Below, one piece after another: positions 1-9,215 of a stretch of DNA of 64,000 nt. Each line of letters starts with the position of its first letter. Position 1 is the first letter of the stretch. A program made the position numbers and the translations under genes. Source of the DNA: an uncultured Ruegeria sp. (GTDB lineage Bacteria > Pseudomonadota > Alphaproteobacteria > Rhodobacterales > Rhodobacteraceae); contig NZ_CANMQQ010000005.1 of NCBI RefSeq assembly GCF_947500045.1, positions 62,001 through 126,000 on the forward strand. The letters are read 5' to 3'. The notes below the pieces were generated by a model. It ran no database searches and was not told where the DNA came from. It saw nothing but the letters and a program-made list of their open reading frames with translations.

Positions 1-1
1 G

Positions 2-280
2 TCCGGGAAGAAGGCCTCGGAATTGTCACGGCAATTCGAAACGGTGCCGCAATTGCTGAAGAATGTGCGTTTTGCCGCCGGGCAAACACCACTTGAGGCG
101 GCTGCAGTCAAAAGTGCCATTTCCCAGGCCGAAGCGCAGTTGAACGGGCAGGGGCGTTTGTTGATCCGCAAATCGGGGACCGAGCCACTGATCCGTGTCA
201 TGGCCGAGTGCGAGGATGCCGATCTGCTGAACCAAGTGGTCGACGGGATCGTTGCCGAGGTTGAAGCGGTCGCCGGTTAA
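2..280 (+). CDS. glmM: Phosphoglucosamine mutase, C-terminal fragment
   Basis: Only the last ~92 codons lie in the window; the 5' part is off the left edge. GlmM converts glucosamine-6-phosphate to glucosamine-1-phosphate on the route to UDP-GlcNAc, in the cytoplasm. The visible part is the C-terminal phosphohexomutase domain 4 with the phosphate-binding loop [13 protein letters not shown], diagnostic for the family, followed by the usual 25-30 residue helical tail. The stop codon TAA at 278-280 shares the tetranucleotide TTAA with the stop of the convergent transporter gene. The identity is firm for the phosphohexomutase family and likely for GlmM specifically. Confidence 0.88.
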   Translation, partial: SGKKASELSRQFETVPQLLKNVRFAAGQTPLEAAAVKSAISQAEAQLNGQGRLLIRKSGTEPLIRVMAECEDADLLNQVVDGIVAEVEAVAG

Positions 281-1179
281 CGCCTTAAAAGCATTTTCTG
301 CAAGGTGAACCACTGGCTGATAGCCAGCCCGGTCAGAATCATGGCTAGCGCGATGTAAAATCGCAGCGGCAGGGCCTCGGACAGTACCAATGCCCCGAAG
401 ACCATCGACCAGATGGGCACCTGGTAGTTTACCAGTGTCAGAAAAACCGACCCGGCGCTGCGGGTGATGGAAACGCGTAGCAGGTTGGCGAAGGCTGTGG
501 GCACAAGGCCCAAAACGATCAATGCCACGCTGGGCCGGGTGCCCTGCCAGGATGGCAGACCCTCGGTCAGCAGCATGATGGGAATCAACAGTATGGCACC
601 AACCAGCAACATCAGAGCGGCCAGTACCATCGGGTCAATCGGTGGGCACCGACGGGTCAGGATTGACGAGCAGGCATAGCACAGTGCCGCCGTTACGCAG
701 GCCAGTTGCGCCAGTGGTTGGGTACCTTGACCTAGCTGCGCCAATCCGGGCCCAATCAACACAAGCGCACCAGAGAAGCCAAGGCAGACGCCGATCAAGC
801 GCCGCAGGTTCATTGGTTCGTCCGAGAAGAAATGCGCCAGTGGCAACACCATCAGCGGAATCGCGGCCATAGACAGGCCTGCAAAGGCTGATGGGACATA
901 TTGTTGGCCCCAGCTGAGCAGCATGAAGGGCACCGCTGTCGACAGAATGCCGATCGAGAAAATTGAACTGATCAGAGGTGGGGTCAACGCAGGGATGCGC
1001 CGCCCGGTGAGGCGCATCAATATCAGGAGCATTACGGCCCCTAATGTTGTTCGCGAAGTGGCAACTGTGACCGGCCCATATCCTTCAAGCGCCATGGCCA
1101 CCACCATGAACGTACCACCCCATATGAGGCCGAGCGTAAATACTCCGCTCCAATCTTGTTTCGTCGGTTGTTGAACCAT
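277..1179 (-). CDS. DMT superfamily (EamA) permease
   Basis: A 300-residue inner-membrane protein made of two EamA repeats of about five hydrophobic helices each, the standard length and layout for drug/metabolite-transporter permeases. The start ATG at 1179 is preceded by AAGGGG at a suitable distance. It is read divergently from the ArsR-type regulator at 1258 and converges on glmM, sharing a TTAA stop overlap. The substrate cannot be read from sequence; relatives export amino acids or metabolites. The divergent ArsR/AHSA1 pair may share its promoter region, but functional linkage is only inferred. Confidence 0.85.
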   Translation of the reverse strand: MVQQPTKQDWSGVFTLGLIWGGTFMVVAMALEGYGPVTVATSRTTLGAVMLLILMRLTGRRIPALTPPLISSIFSIGILSTAVPFMLLSWGQQYVPSAFAGLSMAAIPLMVLPLAHFFSDEPMNLRRLIGVCLGFSGALVLIGPGLAQLGQGTQPLAQLACVTAALCYACSSILTRRCPPIDPMVLAALMLLVGAILLIPIMLLTEGLPSWQGTRPSVALIVLGLVPTAFANLLRVSITRSAGSVFLTLVNYQVPIWSMVFGALVLSEALPLRFYIALAMILTGLAISQWFTLQKMLLRR

Positions 1180-1257
1180 TCCATCCCCTTATCGTGCGAA
1201 TTTAAGGGTGTCACGCGTTGATCTTGACTTTAAGTTAGCTGTGACTTACCGTAGGTC

Positions 1258-1566
1258 ATGACTTACGAAAATATGTTCTCAGCACTTGGCGATTCTACCC
1301 GCCGTCAGGTCTTTGAAGCCGTCGCCGATCGCCCTCGGGCCGTTGGTGATCTGGCTGCGGATTTGCCTGTGAGCCGCCCAGCGGTCTCGCAACATCTGAA
1401 GGTGCTGTCTGATGCTGGACTGGTGGTTTGCCGGGCCGAAGGTACGCGGCGGATCTATGCGGCACGGCCCGAAGGGCTGGCGGAGTTGCGCACCTGGCTT
1501 GAGCGGTACTGGTCGGACGCATTGGAGAGCTTCGCCGCCGAGGTTAACAAGGGACGAGACGCATGA
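1258..1566 (+). CDS. ArsR-family transcriptional regulator
   Basis: A 102-residue winged-helix protein with a typical ArsR HTH (ALGDSTRRQVFEAV, then the recognition-helix region SRPAVSQHLKVLSDAGLV). It lacks the CxC metal-binding motif of SmtB/ArsR sensors and belongs to the non-metal subgroup usually paired with an AHSA1/SRPBCC protein. That partner follows directly and overlaps by 4 bp (ATGA), so translation is probably coupled. The upstream 40 bp hold two copies of TGACTTAC 17 bp apart, the second overlapping the start codon, which could be an autoregulatory operator. The ligand is unknown. Confidence 0.87.
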   Translation: MTYENMFSALGDSTRRQVFEAVADRPRAVGDLAADLPVSRPAVSQHLKVLSDAGLVVCRAEGTRRIYAARPEGLAELRTWLERYWSDALESFAAEVNKGRDA

Positions 1567-2018
1567 TTGATCCAATCATCAAGACAATTGTCGTGAACGC
1601 GGTGCCAGAGCGCGCTTTTGATATTTTCGTAAACCGGATCGCCAAATGGTGGCCTTTGGACGGGCACGCCGTGTCTGCTGCACAAGGTCAGCCTGCGCTG
1701 GCGGTTACGATCGAACCACGCGTTGGCGGTGCGGTGTATGAGACCATGTTCGACGGCACGCGTGTAGACTGGGGCAAGGTGTTGGTCTTTGAAGAGGGTA
1801 CCCGGCTGGCCTTTAGCTGGCACCCCGGCACAAACAAAGACCGACCAACGCATGTCGAAGTCTGGTTTGAGACCCATGGAGACGGACAAACCAAAGTGAC
1901 ATTGACACATTCCGGCTGGGAGGTTTGGGCAACGGAGGCAACAGGTAAGCGCACCGGCTACGATAGCGGCTGGGATCATGTATTGGGCGAATGCTACGCA
2001 AATGCCGTTGCGAAATGA
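1563..2018 (+). CDS. SRPBCC/AHSA1-domain protein
   Basis: A 151-residue protein of the START-like SRPBCC fold, AHSA1 (activator of Hsp90 ATPase-like) branch. The family pattern is visible in the opening strand (IKTIVVNAVPERAFDIFVNRIAKWWP), in the EPRVGGAVYE stretch and in the final helix. Such stand-alone proteins bind small hydrophobic ligands and are usually encoded with an ArsR regulator, as here (4-bp overlap with the upstream gene). No catalytic residue can be assigned. A strong hairpin follows the stop codon. Confidence 0.82.
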   Translation: MIDPIIKTIVVNAVPERAFDIFVNRIAKWWPLDGHAVSAAQGQPALAVTIEPRVGGAVYETMFDGTRVDWGKVLVFEEGTRLAFSWHPGTNKDRPTHVEVWFETHGDGQTKVTLTHSGWEVWATEATGKRTGYDSGWDHVLGECYANAVAK

Positions 2019-2045
2019 AAAGGGCGGCCACTGTGGCCGCCCTTT
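2019..2045. terminator. Bidirectional hairpin terminator between the AHSA1 gene and ilvC
   Basis: Perfect 12-bp arms, AAAGGGCGGCCA and TGGCCGCCCTTT, separated by 3 nt. It begins one base after the plus-strand stop codon and lies 19 bp from the ilvC stop, so it can serve both convergent genes. The A/T ends of the arms give a short U-run in both directions. Confidence 0.8.
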
Positions 2046-2063
2046 CGCTGACAGATGTCAGGC

Positions 2064-3215
<1,152 letters not shown>

Positions 3216-3217
3216 TC

Positions 3218-3673
3218 ATGCTTGATGACGTTGACCGGCGTATCCTGCGCCATTTCCAATCCGAGCCCAGCCTGACAACGGCGGAACTGGCCGAACGCTG
3301 CCGCATCAGCCCGGGCGTGTGTTGGCGGCGGATTGAGAAGATGCAAGCGGCGGGCATTATCGAAGGGCAGGAGGCCGTGATCGACTGGGCTGCGCTTGGC
3401 TATGCGGTCGAGGTGTCGCTGCGTGTGACGTTGGATAAAACACAGGCCCGCGCTTTTGATGACTTTACCGCTGCCGCCCGCGAGGTGGCAGAAGTCATCG
3501 AGATTCAGACCTTTTTGGGCCGCGTGGATGTGCGGCTGTCTGTGCTGGCGCGCGACATGGGGCATTATCAGCAAGTCTATCGGGATCGCATCCTCACCCT
3601 GCCTCATATCGCGGATATCGAGGCGCTGATGCATATTGCGCGGGTCAAACGGGACGAGGCATTGCCGGTATGA
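3218..3673 (+). CDS. Lrp/AsnC-family regulator, first of a tandem pair
   Basis: About 151 residues: an N-terminal HTH (LDDVDRRILRHFQ, then GVCWRRIEKMQAAGII) followed by an AsnC/RAM ligand-binding domain. I chose ATG 3218 because the family starts at MLDDVD; an in-frame TTG at 3197 would add seven residues. The next gene starts inside its stop codon (ATGA overlap), so the pair is co-translated and may form a hetero-oligomer. The divergent neighbour is ilvC, which suggests branched-chain amino acid control. A siroheme-decarboxylase (NirD/AhbA-like) role was considered, but there are no heme d1 genes nearby. Confidence 0.87.
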   Translation: MLDDVDRRILRHFQSEPSLTTAELAERCRISPGVCWRRIEKMQAAGIIEGQEAVIDWAALGYAVEVSLRVTLDKTQARAFDDFTAAAREVAEVIEIQTFLGRVDVRLSVLARDMGHYQQVYRDRILTLPHIADIEALMHIARVKRDEALPV

Positions 3674-4128
3674 TCGAGCTGGATGAAATTGACCGAAACT
3701 TACTGCGGGCTCTGGCGCAGGACGCGACCCAAAGTGCCGGGGCGCTGGGTCGCAAGTTTGGATTGTCTCAACCCGCCACATGGCGTCGCATCAGACGGCT
3801 GGAAGATGCAGGTGTGATCAAGGGGCGTCGGTTACGGCTGAATGCTGAGGCCTTGGGTTTTGGCGTGACCGTGTTTCTGGGTGTGAAACTGGCGCGCAAA
3901 GGGCAGGTCAGCCTTGAGGATTTCGAACGTGCCGTCAGCGCTATCCCCGAGGTTCAGACGGTCGAACACGTATTGGGCCTCTATGACTATCGCCTGAGGG
4001 TCGTGGCGCGTGATCTCGCTGATTTTGAGCGTGTTCTCCGGCGGCGCGTAATGACCTTGCCTGGGGCCGGAGAGGTCGAGGCCAATGTACTGCTTAGCGA
4101 GGAGCGCCTGCCGGGTCCGATCGGTTAA
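3670..4128 (+). CDS. Lrp/AsnC-family regulator, second of a tandem pair
   Basis: 152 residues with the same plan as the preceding gene: HTH (LDEIDRNLLRALAQ, then ATWRRIRRLEDAGVIKG) and an AsnC/RAM domain. It is clearly a paralogue of its neighbour and starts within that gene's stop codon. Its stop TAA (4126-4128) overlaps the stop of the convergent HutC-like gene in a shared TTAA. Function as a DNA-binding regulator is firm at family level; target genes and effector are unknown. Confidence 0.87.
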   Translation: MIELDEIDRNLLRALAQDATQSAGALGRKFGLSQPATWRRIRRLEDAGVIKGRRLRLNAEALGFGVTVFLGVKLARKGQVSLEDFERAVSAIPEVQTVEHVLGLYDYRLRVVARDLADFERVLRRRVMTLPGAGEVEANVLLSEERLPGPIG

Positions 4129-4826
4129 TATTTGGAACGGATGCGGAAGCCGGGATGATGCGTCATGCGGGCGAATGTCATCGGATGCCCGTCTTTCCAC
4201 GTCGTCCGCTCTAGCTGGATCATCGAGGTGCCGGTGGTCGTACCCATGAAGTCGGCCAGACGATTGTCAGCCGAGATTGCACAAAAGGCGATCTCGGCCT
4301 CGGTAAAAGGCGAGGCATTCAGTAGCCATTCATGCGGGCCACTTTTGTTCAGATCCGCGTGCTCAACCTCGGGTACGGCTTCGATGTTGATCCAGCGTTC
4401 TTCCAGCTGAAAGGGGCGGTTGTCGGCGTAGTGCATGCAGATCACGTGCAAAACGCGCGCGTCCGGTTCGACATTCAACTGCGAGGTCAGCCAGCCGGGG
4501 CTGTACACCACGTTCCGTTCCACCAGCGCATAGCGATAGGCAGAGTTCTGATTTTCGACAGCTTGCCGTGCAAGCGAAATCTCGATCTTGGCCTGCTTGC
4601 GTGGTTCTTTTTTGACCCGCGTTCCGCTTTTTCGCTTGCGTTCAACGAAGCCCTGTTCGGCCAGTTCCCGCAGCGCCCGGTTCACCGTGGCGCGCGCGCA
4701 GTTGAACTCTTCCGCCAGTTGGGTTTCGGTGGGTAGAAGTGAGCCCTGAGGCCAGGTTCGGCATTCAATACGCCGTTTAACTTCGTCCCGGACGACCTGA
4801 AAACTAATCCGCTTTTGCGCAGTCAC
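4125..4826 (-). CDS. GntR/HutC-type regulator with UTRA domain
   Basis: A GntR winged HTH (KRRIECRTWPQGSLLPTETQ, then NCARATVNRALRELAEQGFVERKR) followed by a UTRA ligand-binding domain, matching the HutC branch in length (233 aa). I place the start at GTG 4826, where homology to HutC begins (VTAQKRISFQ). The open frame runs on to an ATG at 4934, but those extra 36 residues do not look like family sequence and more likely cover promoter DNA. No hut genes are nearby; the divergent neighbour is a class-V aminotransferase, its most likely target. Confidence 0.82.
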   Translation of the reverse strand: MTAQKRISFQVVRDEVKRRIECRTWPQGSLLPTETQLAEEFNCARATVNRALRELAEQGFVERKRKSGTRVKKEPRKQAKIEISLARQAVENQNSAYRYALVERNVVYSPGWLTSQLNVEPDARVLHVICMHYADNRPFQLEERWINIEAVPEVEHADLNKSGPHEWLLNASPFTEAEIAFCAISADNRLADFMGTTTGTSMIQLERTTWKDGHPMTFARMTHHPGFRIRSKY

Positions 4827-5057
4827 GAGTTGAAAAGTCCATTCTTGTTCAAAGTGAGTGTATCTGGTCAGAAACACGTCAGAGTGTAAAGAGAGGCTGA
4901 CACTAGTTGGCGTCATTTCCGCTAATTGTTGCATGTAAAATCTCGAAGTGAAACTTAAGGTTGAAGATGACTTTAGGTCAACTCAGCCCAGCGCTTTGAT
5001 CCTTTACCCAAGGGACGGGAAAGGGCAGAAACAAGGGATCATAGGAAAGGATGCATA

Positions 5058-6185
5058 ATGCCCGCATTACTCGAAACCGTTGACCCCGACGGCCTTGAGG
5101 AGTTCTCGGTTGTTTTCACGGATCGCTCGCTAAACCATATGTCTGCCAGTTTTCAACAGGTTATGCGCGATATCTCTGGCATGCTGCGTGAGGTCTACAA
5201 CGCAGATGGCGTCGCCATTGTTCCGGGCGGTGGTACCTATGGGATGGAGGCGGTCGCCCGGCAATTCGCCCGTGGGGCAAATGTTCTGGTGGTCCGCAAC
5301 GGATGGTTTTCCTATCGTTGGAGCCAGATCATCGAATCCGCCGACCTGACGGGTTCGACCACGGTTCTAAAGGCGCGCGAGACCGGGAATGCCAGTCCTT
5401 CGCCTTTTGCCCCTGCACCAATCGAAGAGGTCGTGGCGACGGTCCGTGAACAACGCCCGGATATCGTTTTCGCCCCGCATGTTGAAACGTCTGCTGGGGT
5501 AATCTTGCCCGATGACTATGTAACCGCGATGGCGTCAGCGGCGCATGAAGTCGGGGCATTGATGGTGCTGGATTGTATCGCCTCGGGCTGTGCCTGGATT
5601 GATATGAAAGCGACCGGTGTGGACGTCCTGATATCTGCCCCACAAAAGGGGTGGAGCGCGACGCCATGTGCTGGTCTTGTCATGTTGTCCGAACGGGCCG
5701 AAGCGCGGTTGGAGCAGACGAACTCGGACAGTTTTGCGATTGATCTGAAGAAATGGCGACAGATTATGCAGGCTTATGAGAATGGCGGTCATGCCTATCA
5801 CGCCACGATGCCCACGGATTCGCTGCGTGAATTCAGGGATACCATGATCGAAACGCGTGACTATGGGTTCGAGAAACTGCGTACAGCGCAATGGGCCCTG
5901 GGCGATGGCGTGCGGGCCTATTTGAAAAGCAAGGGGATCATGTCGGTTGCCGCCGAAGGGTTTGGTGCGCCCGGTGTAGTGGTCAGCTACACAGCGGATC
6001 CCGAAGTTCAAAATGGTAAGAAATTTGCGGCCCTAGGCATGCAGATCGCCGCCGGTGTGCCGCTGCAATGTGATGAGCCCGCAGGGTTCAGCACATTCCG
6101 TCTTGGTCTGTTCGGCCTCGATAAGCTCTATGATGTGGATGCCACGATCGCACGGTTGAGCCGGGTACTGGATCAGGTGCTTTGA
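5058..6185 (+). CDS. Class-V aminotransferase (alanine/serine-glyoxylate type)
   Basis: 375-residue PLP-dependent fold-type I enzyme of the alanine/serine-glyoxylate aminotransferase group. Visible are the cofactor phosphate loop GGGTYGMEAVAR, the conserved Asp of VLDCIASG, and the Schiff-base lysine K197 in SAPQKGWSATP. The reaction probably transfers an amino group to glyoxylate or pyruvate; the donor is unknown. It stands alone, divergent from the HutC-type regulator. The spacer holds two similar 12-mers, ACTTAAGGTTGA (4953) and ACTTTAGGTCAA (4970), 17 bp apart, that could be operator repeats. A hairpin follows the stop. Confidence 0.83.
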   Translation: MPALLETVDPDGLEEFSVVFTDRSLNHMSASFQQVMRDISGMLREVYNADGVAIVPGGGTYGMEAVARQFARGANVLVVRNGWFSYRWSQIIESADLTGSTTVLKARETGNASPSPFAPAPIEEVVATVREQRPDIVFAPHVETSAGVILPDDYVTAMASAAHEVGALMVLDCIASGCAWIDMKATGVDVLISAPQKGWSATPCAGLVMLSERAEARLEQTNSDSFAIDLKKWRQIMQAYENGGHAYHATMPTDSLREFRDTMIETRDYGFEKLRTAQWALGDGVRAYLKSKGIMSVAAEGFGAPGVVVSYTADPEVQNGKKFAALGMQIAAGVPLQCDEPAGFSTFRLGLFGLDKLYDVDATIARLSRVLDQVL

Positions 6186-6189
6186 TCGG

Positions 6190-6209
6190 GGGCGGGCCAC
6201 AGCCCGCCC
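6190..6209. terminator. Hairpin between converging genes
   Basis: Perfect 8-bp GC-rich arms (GGGCGGGC / GCCCGCCC) with a 4-nt loop, lying between the aminotransferase stop and the stop of the convergent hydroxylase. There is no strong T-run, so termination may be weak or Rho-assisted. Confidence 0.5.
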
Positions 6210-6215
6210 AATGGT

Positions 6216-7412
6216 TTATCGGACGCCCAGACCCATCTGCATCAGCGTTTTGCGCACGGGCGGCAGGGAATAGAGCGCGTTCAGCCCCATCGCCCGTGCA
6301 TCACGCAGCGGACGCGCCTCGATCATCGAGGCGCGGTTCAGCAGGTCAATGCCTTTGACGCGCAGCTCAATCTCGGTATGGCGGGCCTTGTGATAGGCAT
6401 CCAGCATTTGAGTATCGCCCAAACCGTCGGGGCGGGCCTGCGCAAGGTCCAGCAGATAGCGCAGGTCGCCCAGCGACATGTTCAACCCCTGCGCACCAAT
6501 GGGGGGCACCACATGCGCGGCCTCGGCCATTAGGGCGATCCGTTCACCTGACAGTCGTTCCGCTGACTGGCTGATGATCGGCCAGATCGTCTTGCGCGAG
6601 GCCAGCTTCAGTGGGCCGAATAACCCGCAGGACCGTTCGGTCATCGCGGCCTCAAACGCCTCGGCATCTAAGTTCAGCAGTTCAATTGCGCGGGGGCCAC
6701 GCTCCATCCATACAATTGCTGAAGAGGGCTGGCCTTGCCAGTCGGGCAGAGGCACCAGGGTGAACGGCCCGCCCGATCGGTGGATCTCGGTCGAGATGTT
6801 TTCATGCGGGATGGGATGCGTGACAGCAAAGGCCAGCGCCTTCTGGCCGTAGCGGGTAGTGCGGACGGTGATCCCAGCGGCCTCGCGCATCGGAGAATTG
6901 CGTCCATCAGCGGCAATCACCAGATTGCAGTGGACGCGGCTGCCATCGCTCAGGCCCACGCGAGCCTCGTTGGTTCGGGTAAACAGGCTGACTGTGCCAG
7001 TGCCGGGCCGAAAGTCGACATTTGGCAACTCGGCCAATCGCGCCACCATTTCGCGCCTCAGCAGCCAATTGGGCAGGTTCCAGCCGAACGGCTGGTCCGA
7101 GATATCAGCGGCGTTGAAATCGCGCACCACCCGGGGTTCGGGCACATCGCCACCTGCGTCCACGATGCGCATGATCTGCAAAGGTGCGGCATGGGTGCCG
7201 AGCCGGGTCCAAAGGCCGCATTGGTCCAGCAACCCACGGGCGGGCTGCAGGAATGCGGTGGTACGCAGGTCTGATCCGTCCACATCCCGTTCGGTGATCG
7301 GCGGGGTCGGGTCAACGCAGATCACGTCGAACCCGGCGGCGCCAAAGGCGGCGGCGGCGGTCAGACCGGCGATTCCTCCGCCGGAGATTAGGATGTCACA
7401 GCTGTCAGTCAT
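6216..7412 (-). CDS. UbiH/UbiF/VisC-family FAD-dependent hydroxylase
   Basis: About 398 residues with the N-terminal FAD dinucleotide-binding motif (DILISGGGIAGLTAAAAFG), the mid-protein NAD(P)H/FAD 'DG' motif (LVIAADGRNSPMRE) and the C-terminal FAD-binding segment (LMAEAAHVVPPIGAQGLNMSLGD). This set defines the ubiquinone-biosynthesis ring hydroxylases (UbiH/F/COQ6), which act at the inner membrane. I chose ATG 7412, just before the FAD motif; an upstream in-frame start at 7436 is possible. Which ring position it hydroxylates cannot be told from sequence. Confidence 0.88.
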   Translation of the reverse strand: MTDSCDILISGGGIAGLTAAAAFGAAGFDVICVDPTPPITERDVDGSDLRTTAFLQPARGLLDQCGLWTRLGTHAAPLQIMRIVDAGGDVPEPRVVRDFNAADISDQPFGWNLPNWLLRREMVARLAELPNVDFRPGTGTVSLFTRTNEARVGLSDGSRVHCNLVIAADGRNSPMREAAGITVRTTRYGQKALAFAVTHPIPHENISTEIHRSGGPFTLVPLPDWQGQPSSAIVWMERGPRAIELLNLDAEAFEAAMTERSCGLFGPLKLASRKTIWPIISQSAERLSGERIALMAEAAHVVPPIGAQGLNMSLGDLRYLLDLAQARPDGLGDTQMLDAYHKARHTEIELRVKGIDLLNRASMIEARPLRDARAMGLNALYSLPPVRKTLMQMGLGVR

Positions 7413-7486
7413 TGGGGCAAGTCTCCGTTGCCGCAAACACTAGTGCCGTTGGGCACCGCCCGCCAAGTGACATCCTGTCTCGTGTC

Positions 7487-7735
7487 TTATCCCCGTGAAA
7501 TCAGGATGAGGATCAGGAACATCACGGGCACCATCATCAGCGCGGGGATGTAAAGGCCGGGCAGGCCGAACAGCAGGGTGGAACACCCCCACATGCTGAA
7601 GATTGCGCCCGCCGTGTAATACCAATCGTCGGCCTCGGCATTGGCCGCATCTCGGGCCATCCAGCCAAACAGGGGAACTGCAAACAAAAGGCGCTGCCAA
7701 AGGGGCAGGCGCTGTGGCATCTCAAGCGCGGTCAT
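7487..7735 (-). CDS. Small two-helix membrane protein, unknown function
   Basis: 82 residues beginning MTALEMPQRLPLWQ. Two hydrophobic stretches, around residues 37-55 and 57-80, suggest two membrane spans with a short N-terminal cytoplasmic part. The start at 7735 is supported by GGAGA six bases upstream; the open frame extends further but without a better site. It lies between the UbiH-like gene and the HAD nucleotidase, all on the minus strand, so co-transcription is possible. I do not recognise the family. Confidence 0.65.
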   Translation of the reverse strand: MTALEMPQRLPLWQRLLFAVPLFGWMARDAANAEADDWYYTAGAIFSMWGCSTLLFGLPGLYIPALMMVPVMFLILILISRG

Positions 7736-7822
7736 TGGGGTCTCCGATTCTGTTCGTCGCTGAGGTGCATATGGGGGCAATGCTGCACCTGCGAAACGCA
7801 CAGATCGTCGCAGTGTGACAGC

Positions 7823-8467
7823 CTAGCGCAGCCGGCCCAGAAACCCGGTCAAATCGACTGTGTGATGGTGGATATGATCTGCCTCATGCGGGTCTGGCGC
7901 GACGTGAACAGTGCGCATTCCCAATTCATGCGGGGCGGCCAGATTGCGCGGATCGTCTTCGAACATGGCGGCCTTTTGGGCATGGATCCCGTCTAGCGCA
8001 AAAATGGCTTCAAACGCGGCCTTTTGCGGTTTGGGGCGATAGCCTGCATGCTCAACCCCATAGATGGCATCGAACAGATCATCCAACCCACGTGCCGCCA
8101 AAACACGTTCAGCATAGGGCGCTGACCCATTGGTATAGACGATGCACCGACCGGGAAGGGCCTTGATATGCCCTGCAAGTACCGCGTCCGGCTCCATATG
8201 GCTCATGTCCACTTGATGGACCGCGTGCAGATAGGGGTCGGGATCCAGATCGTGCTCGGCCATCAGACCTGCCAGCGTGGTGCCGTATTCCCGCCAATAG
8301 TGCGAGCGCAGCCGATCAGCCTCGGGCCGGTCGACACCAATGGCCCGTACAACGTAATCCGTCATCAGCACCTCGATCTGGTCGAACAGGCGCATATGCG
8401 GCGGATAGAGCGTGTTGTCGAGGTCGAACACCCATTGGGTGACGTGAGCAAAATCAGGTTTGACCAT
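7823..8467 (-). CDS. Pyrimidine 5'-nucleotidase-type HAD hydrolase
   Basis: 214-residue HAD hydrolase. Motif I DLDNTLYP (nucleophile D15, acid D17), motif II VYTNGSAPYAERVL, and motif III/IV with FEDDPRNLAAP are intact. The DxDNTLY variant is that of the SSM1/SDT1 pyrimidine 5'-nucleotidase group, which dephosphorylates UMP/CMP-like nucleotides or pyridine mononucleotides in the cytoplasm. The substrate is inferred only from subfamily. It is read away from the GntR/FCD regulator at 8568. Confidence 0.83.
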   Translation of the reverse strand: MVKPDFAHVTQWVFDLDNTLYPPHMRLFDQIEVLMTDYVVRAIGVDRPEADRLRSHYWREYGTTLAGLMAEHDLDPDPYLHAVHQVDMSHMEPDAVLAGHIKALPGRCIVYTNGSAPYAERVLAARGLDDLFDAIYGVEHAGYRPKPQKAAFEAIFALDGIHAQKAAMFEDDPRNLAAPHELGMRTVHVAPDPHEADHIHHHTVDLTGFLGRLR

Positions 8468-8567
8468 GCTTTGGGTTTAGGGTGATGGGCGGTGGTTTTC
8501 AATGCTGCACTTGATTGCGGGGGTGCGAGGCGGCTAGACATGTCCGAACGAGGAGATCTGACAGCCG

Positions 8568-9215
8568 ATGCCCCAATTCAAACAGTCCCATACGGATGCC
8601 TATAGCCTGATACTCGAAGCGATCGATGTGGGCGTCTACAAACCGGGCGACAGATTGGTGGAAAGCGAACTGGCCGAGCGATTTGGCGTGTCGCGCACCC
8701 CGATTCGCGAGGCATTGCAGCGGCTTGAAACGCAGTCCCTTCTGGAACGCGATGGGCGATCTTTGATCGTGGCGTCGTTGGATCATAACCAGATGGCAGA
8801 GCTTTATGTCGTGCGGCGCGAATTAGAGGGGCTGGCCGCAAGATTGGCAGCGAAACATGCCACCGCAGAAGAAATTCAGGTTTTGCAGGAAATGGTGGCA
8901 GCCGACGATGCGCTGGTGAATGATCCGACAGCCTTGTCGCGCGCCAACCGGCGGTTTCACGAGCAGATTCACCTGGCCTCGCACAATCGCTATTTGGTGC
9001 AGCAACTGGATTTGGTGCACCGGACCATGGCTTTGATGGCAACCACTTCCCTTGCGGCAGAAGGGCGGGGTGAGATCGCACAAAGTGAGCACAAGGGAAT
9101 TGTGGATGCCATCGCCGCACGCGACGAAGAGGGCGCGGCACGGGCGTTACAAGACCATATCTCAGTCGCATTCATGACCCGGTTGAAACAGGATGCGATC
9201 CGGCGCGAGAAATAG
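8568..9215 (+). CDS. GntR-family regulator with FCD domain
   Basis: 215 residues: GntR HTH (PGDRLVESELAERFGVSRTPIREALQRLE) plus the all-helical FCD effector domain, including metal-ligand-like residues in NRRFHEQIHLASHN and SEHKGIVDAI. It therefore belongs to the FadR/VanR group sensing carboxylates. It has no obvious target beside it: the upstream divergent gene is an HAD nucleotidase. Its last 44 bp overlap the 3' end of the convergent glycosyltransferase gene, an unusually long antisense overlap. Confidence 0.87.
   Translation: MPQFKQSHTDAYSLILEAIDVGVYKPGDRLVESELAERFGVSRTPIREALQRLETQSLLERDGRSLIVASLDHNQMAELYVVRRELEGLAARLAAKHATAEEIQVLQEMVAADDALVNDPTALSRANRRFHEQIHLASHNRYLVQQLDLVHRTMALMATTSLAAEGRGEIAQSEHKGIVDAIAARDEEGAARALQDHISVAFMTRLKQDAIRREK

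Noticed and set aside
3218-4128. Tandem AsnC-like pair as siroheme decarboxylase (NirD/L or AhbA/B)
   Set aside because: Both proteins keep clear HTH motifs, and there are no nir, cyd1 or haem-pathway genes nearby; ilvC divergence fits ordinary Lrp regulators better.
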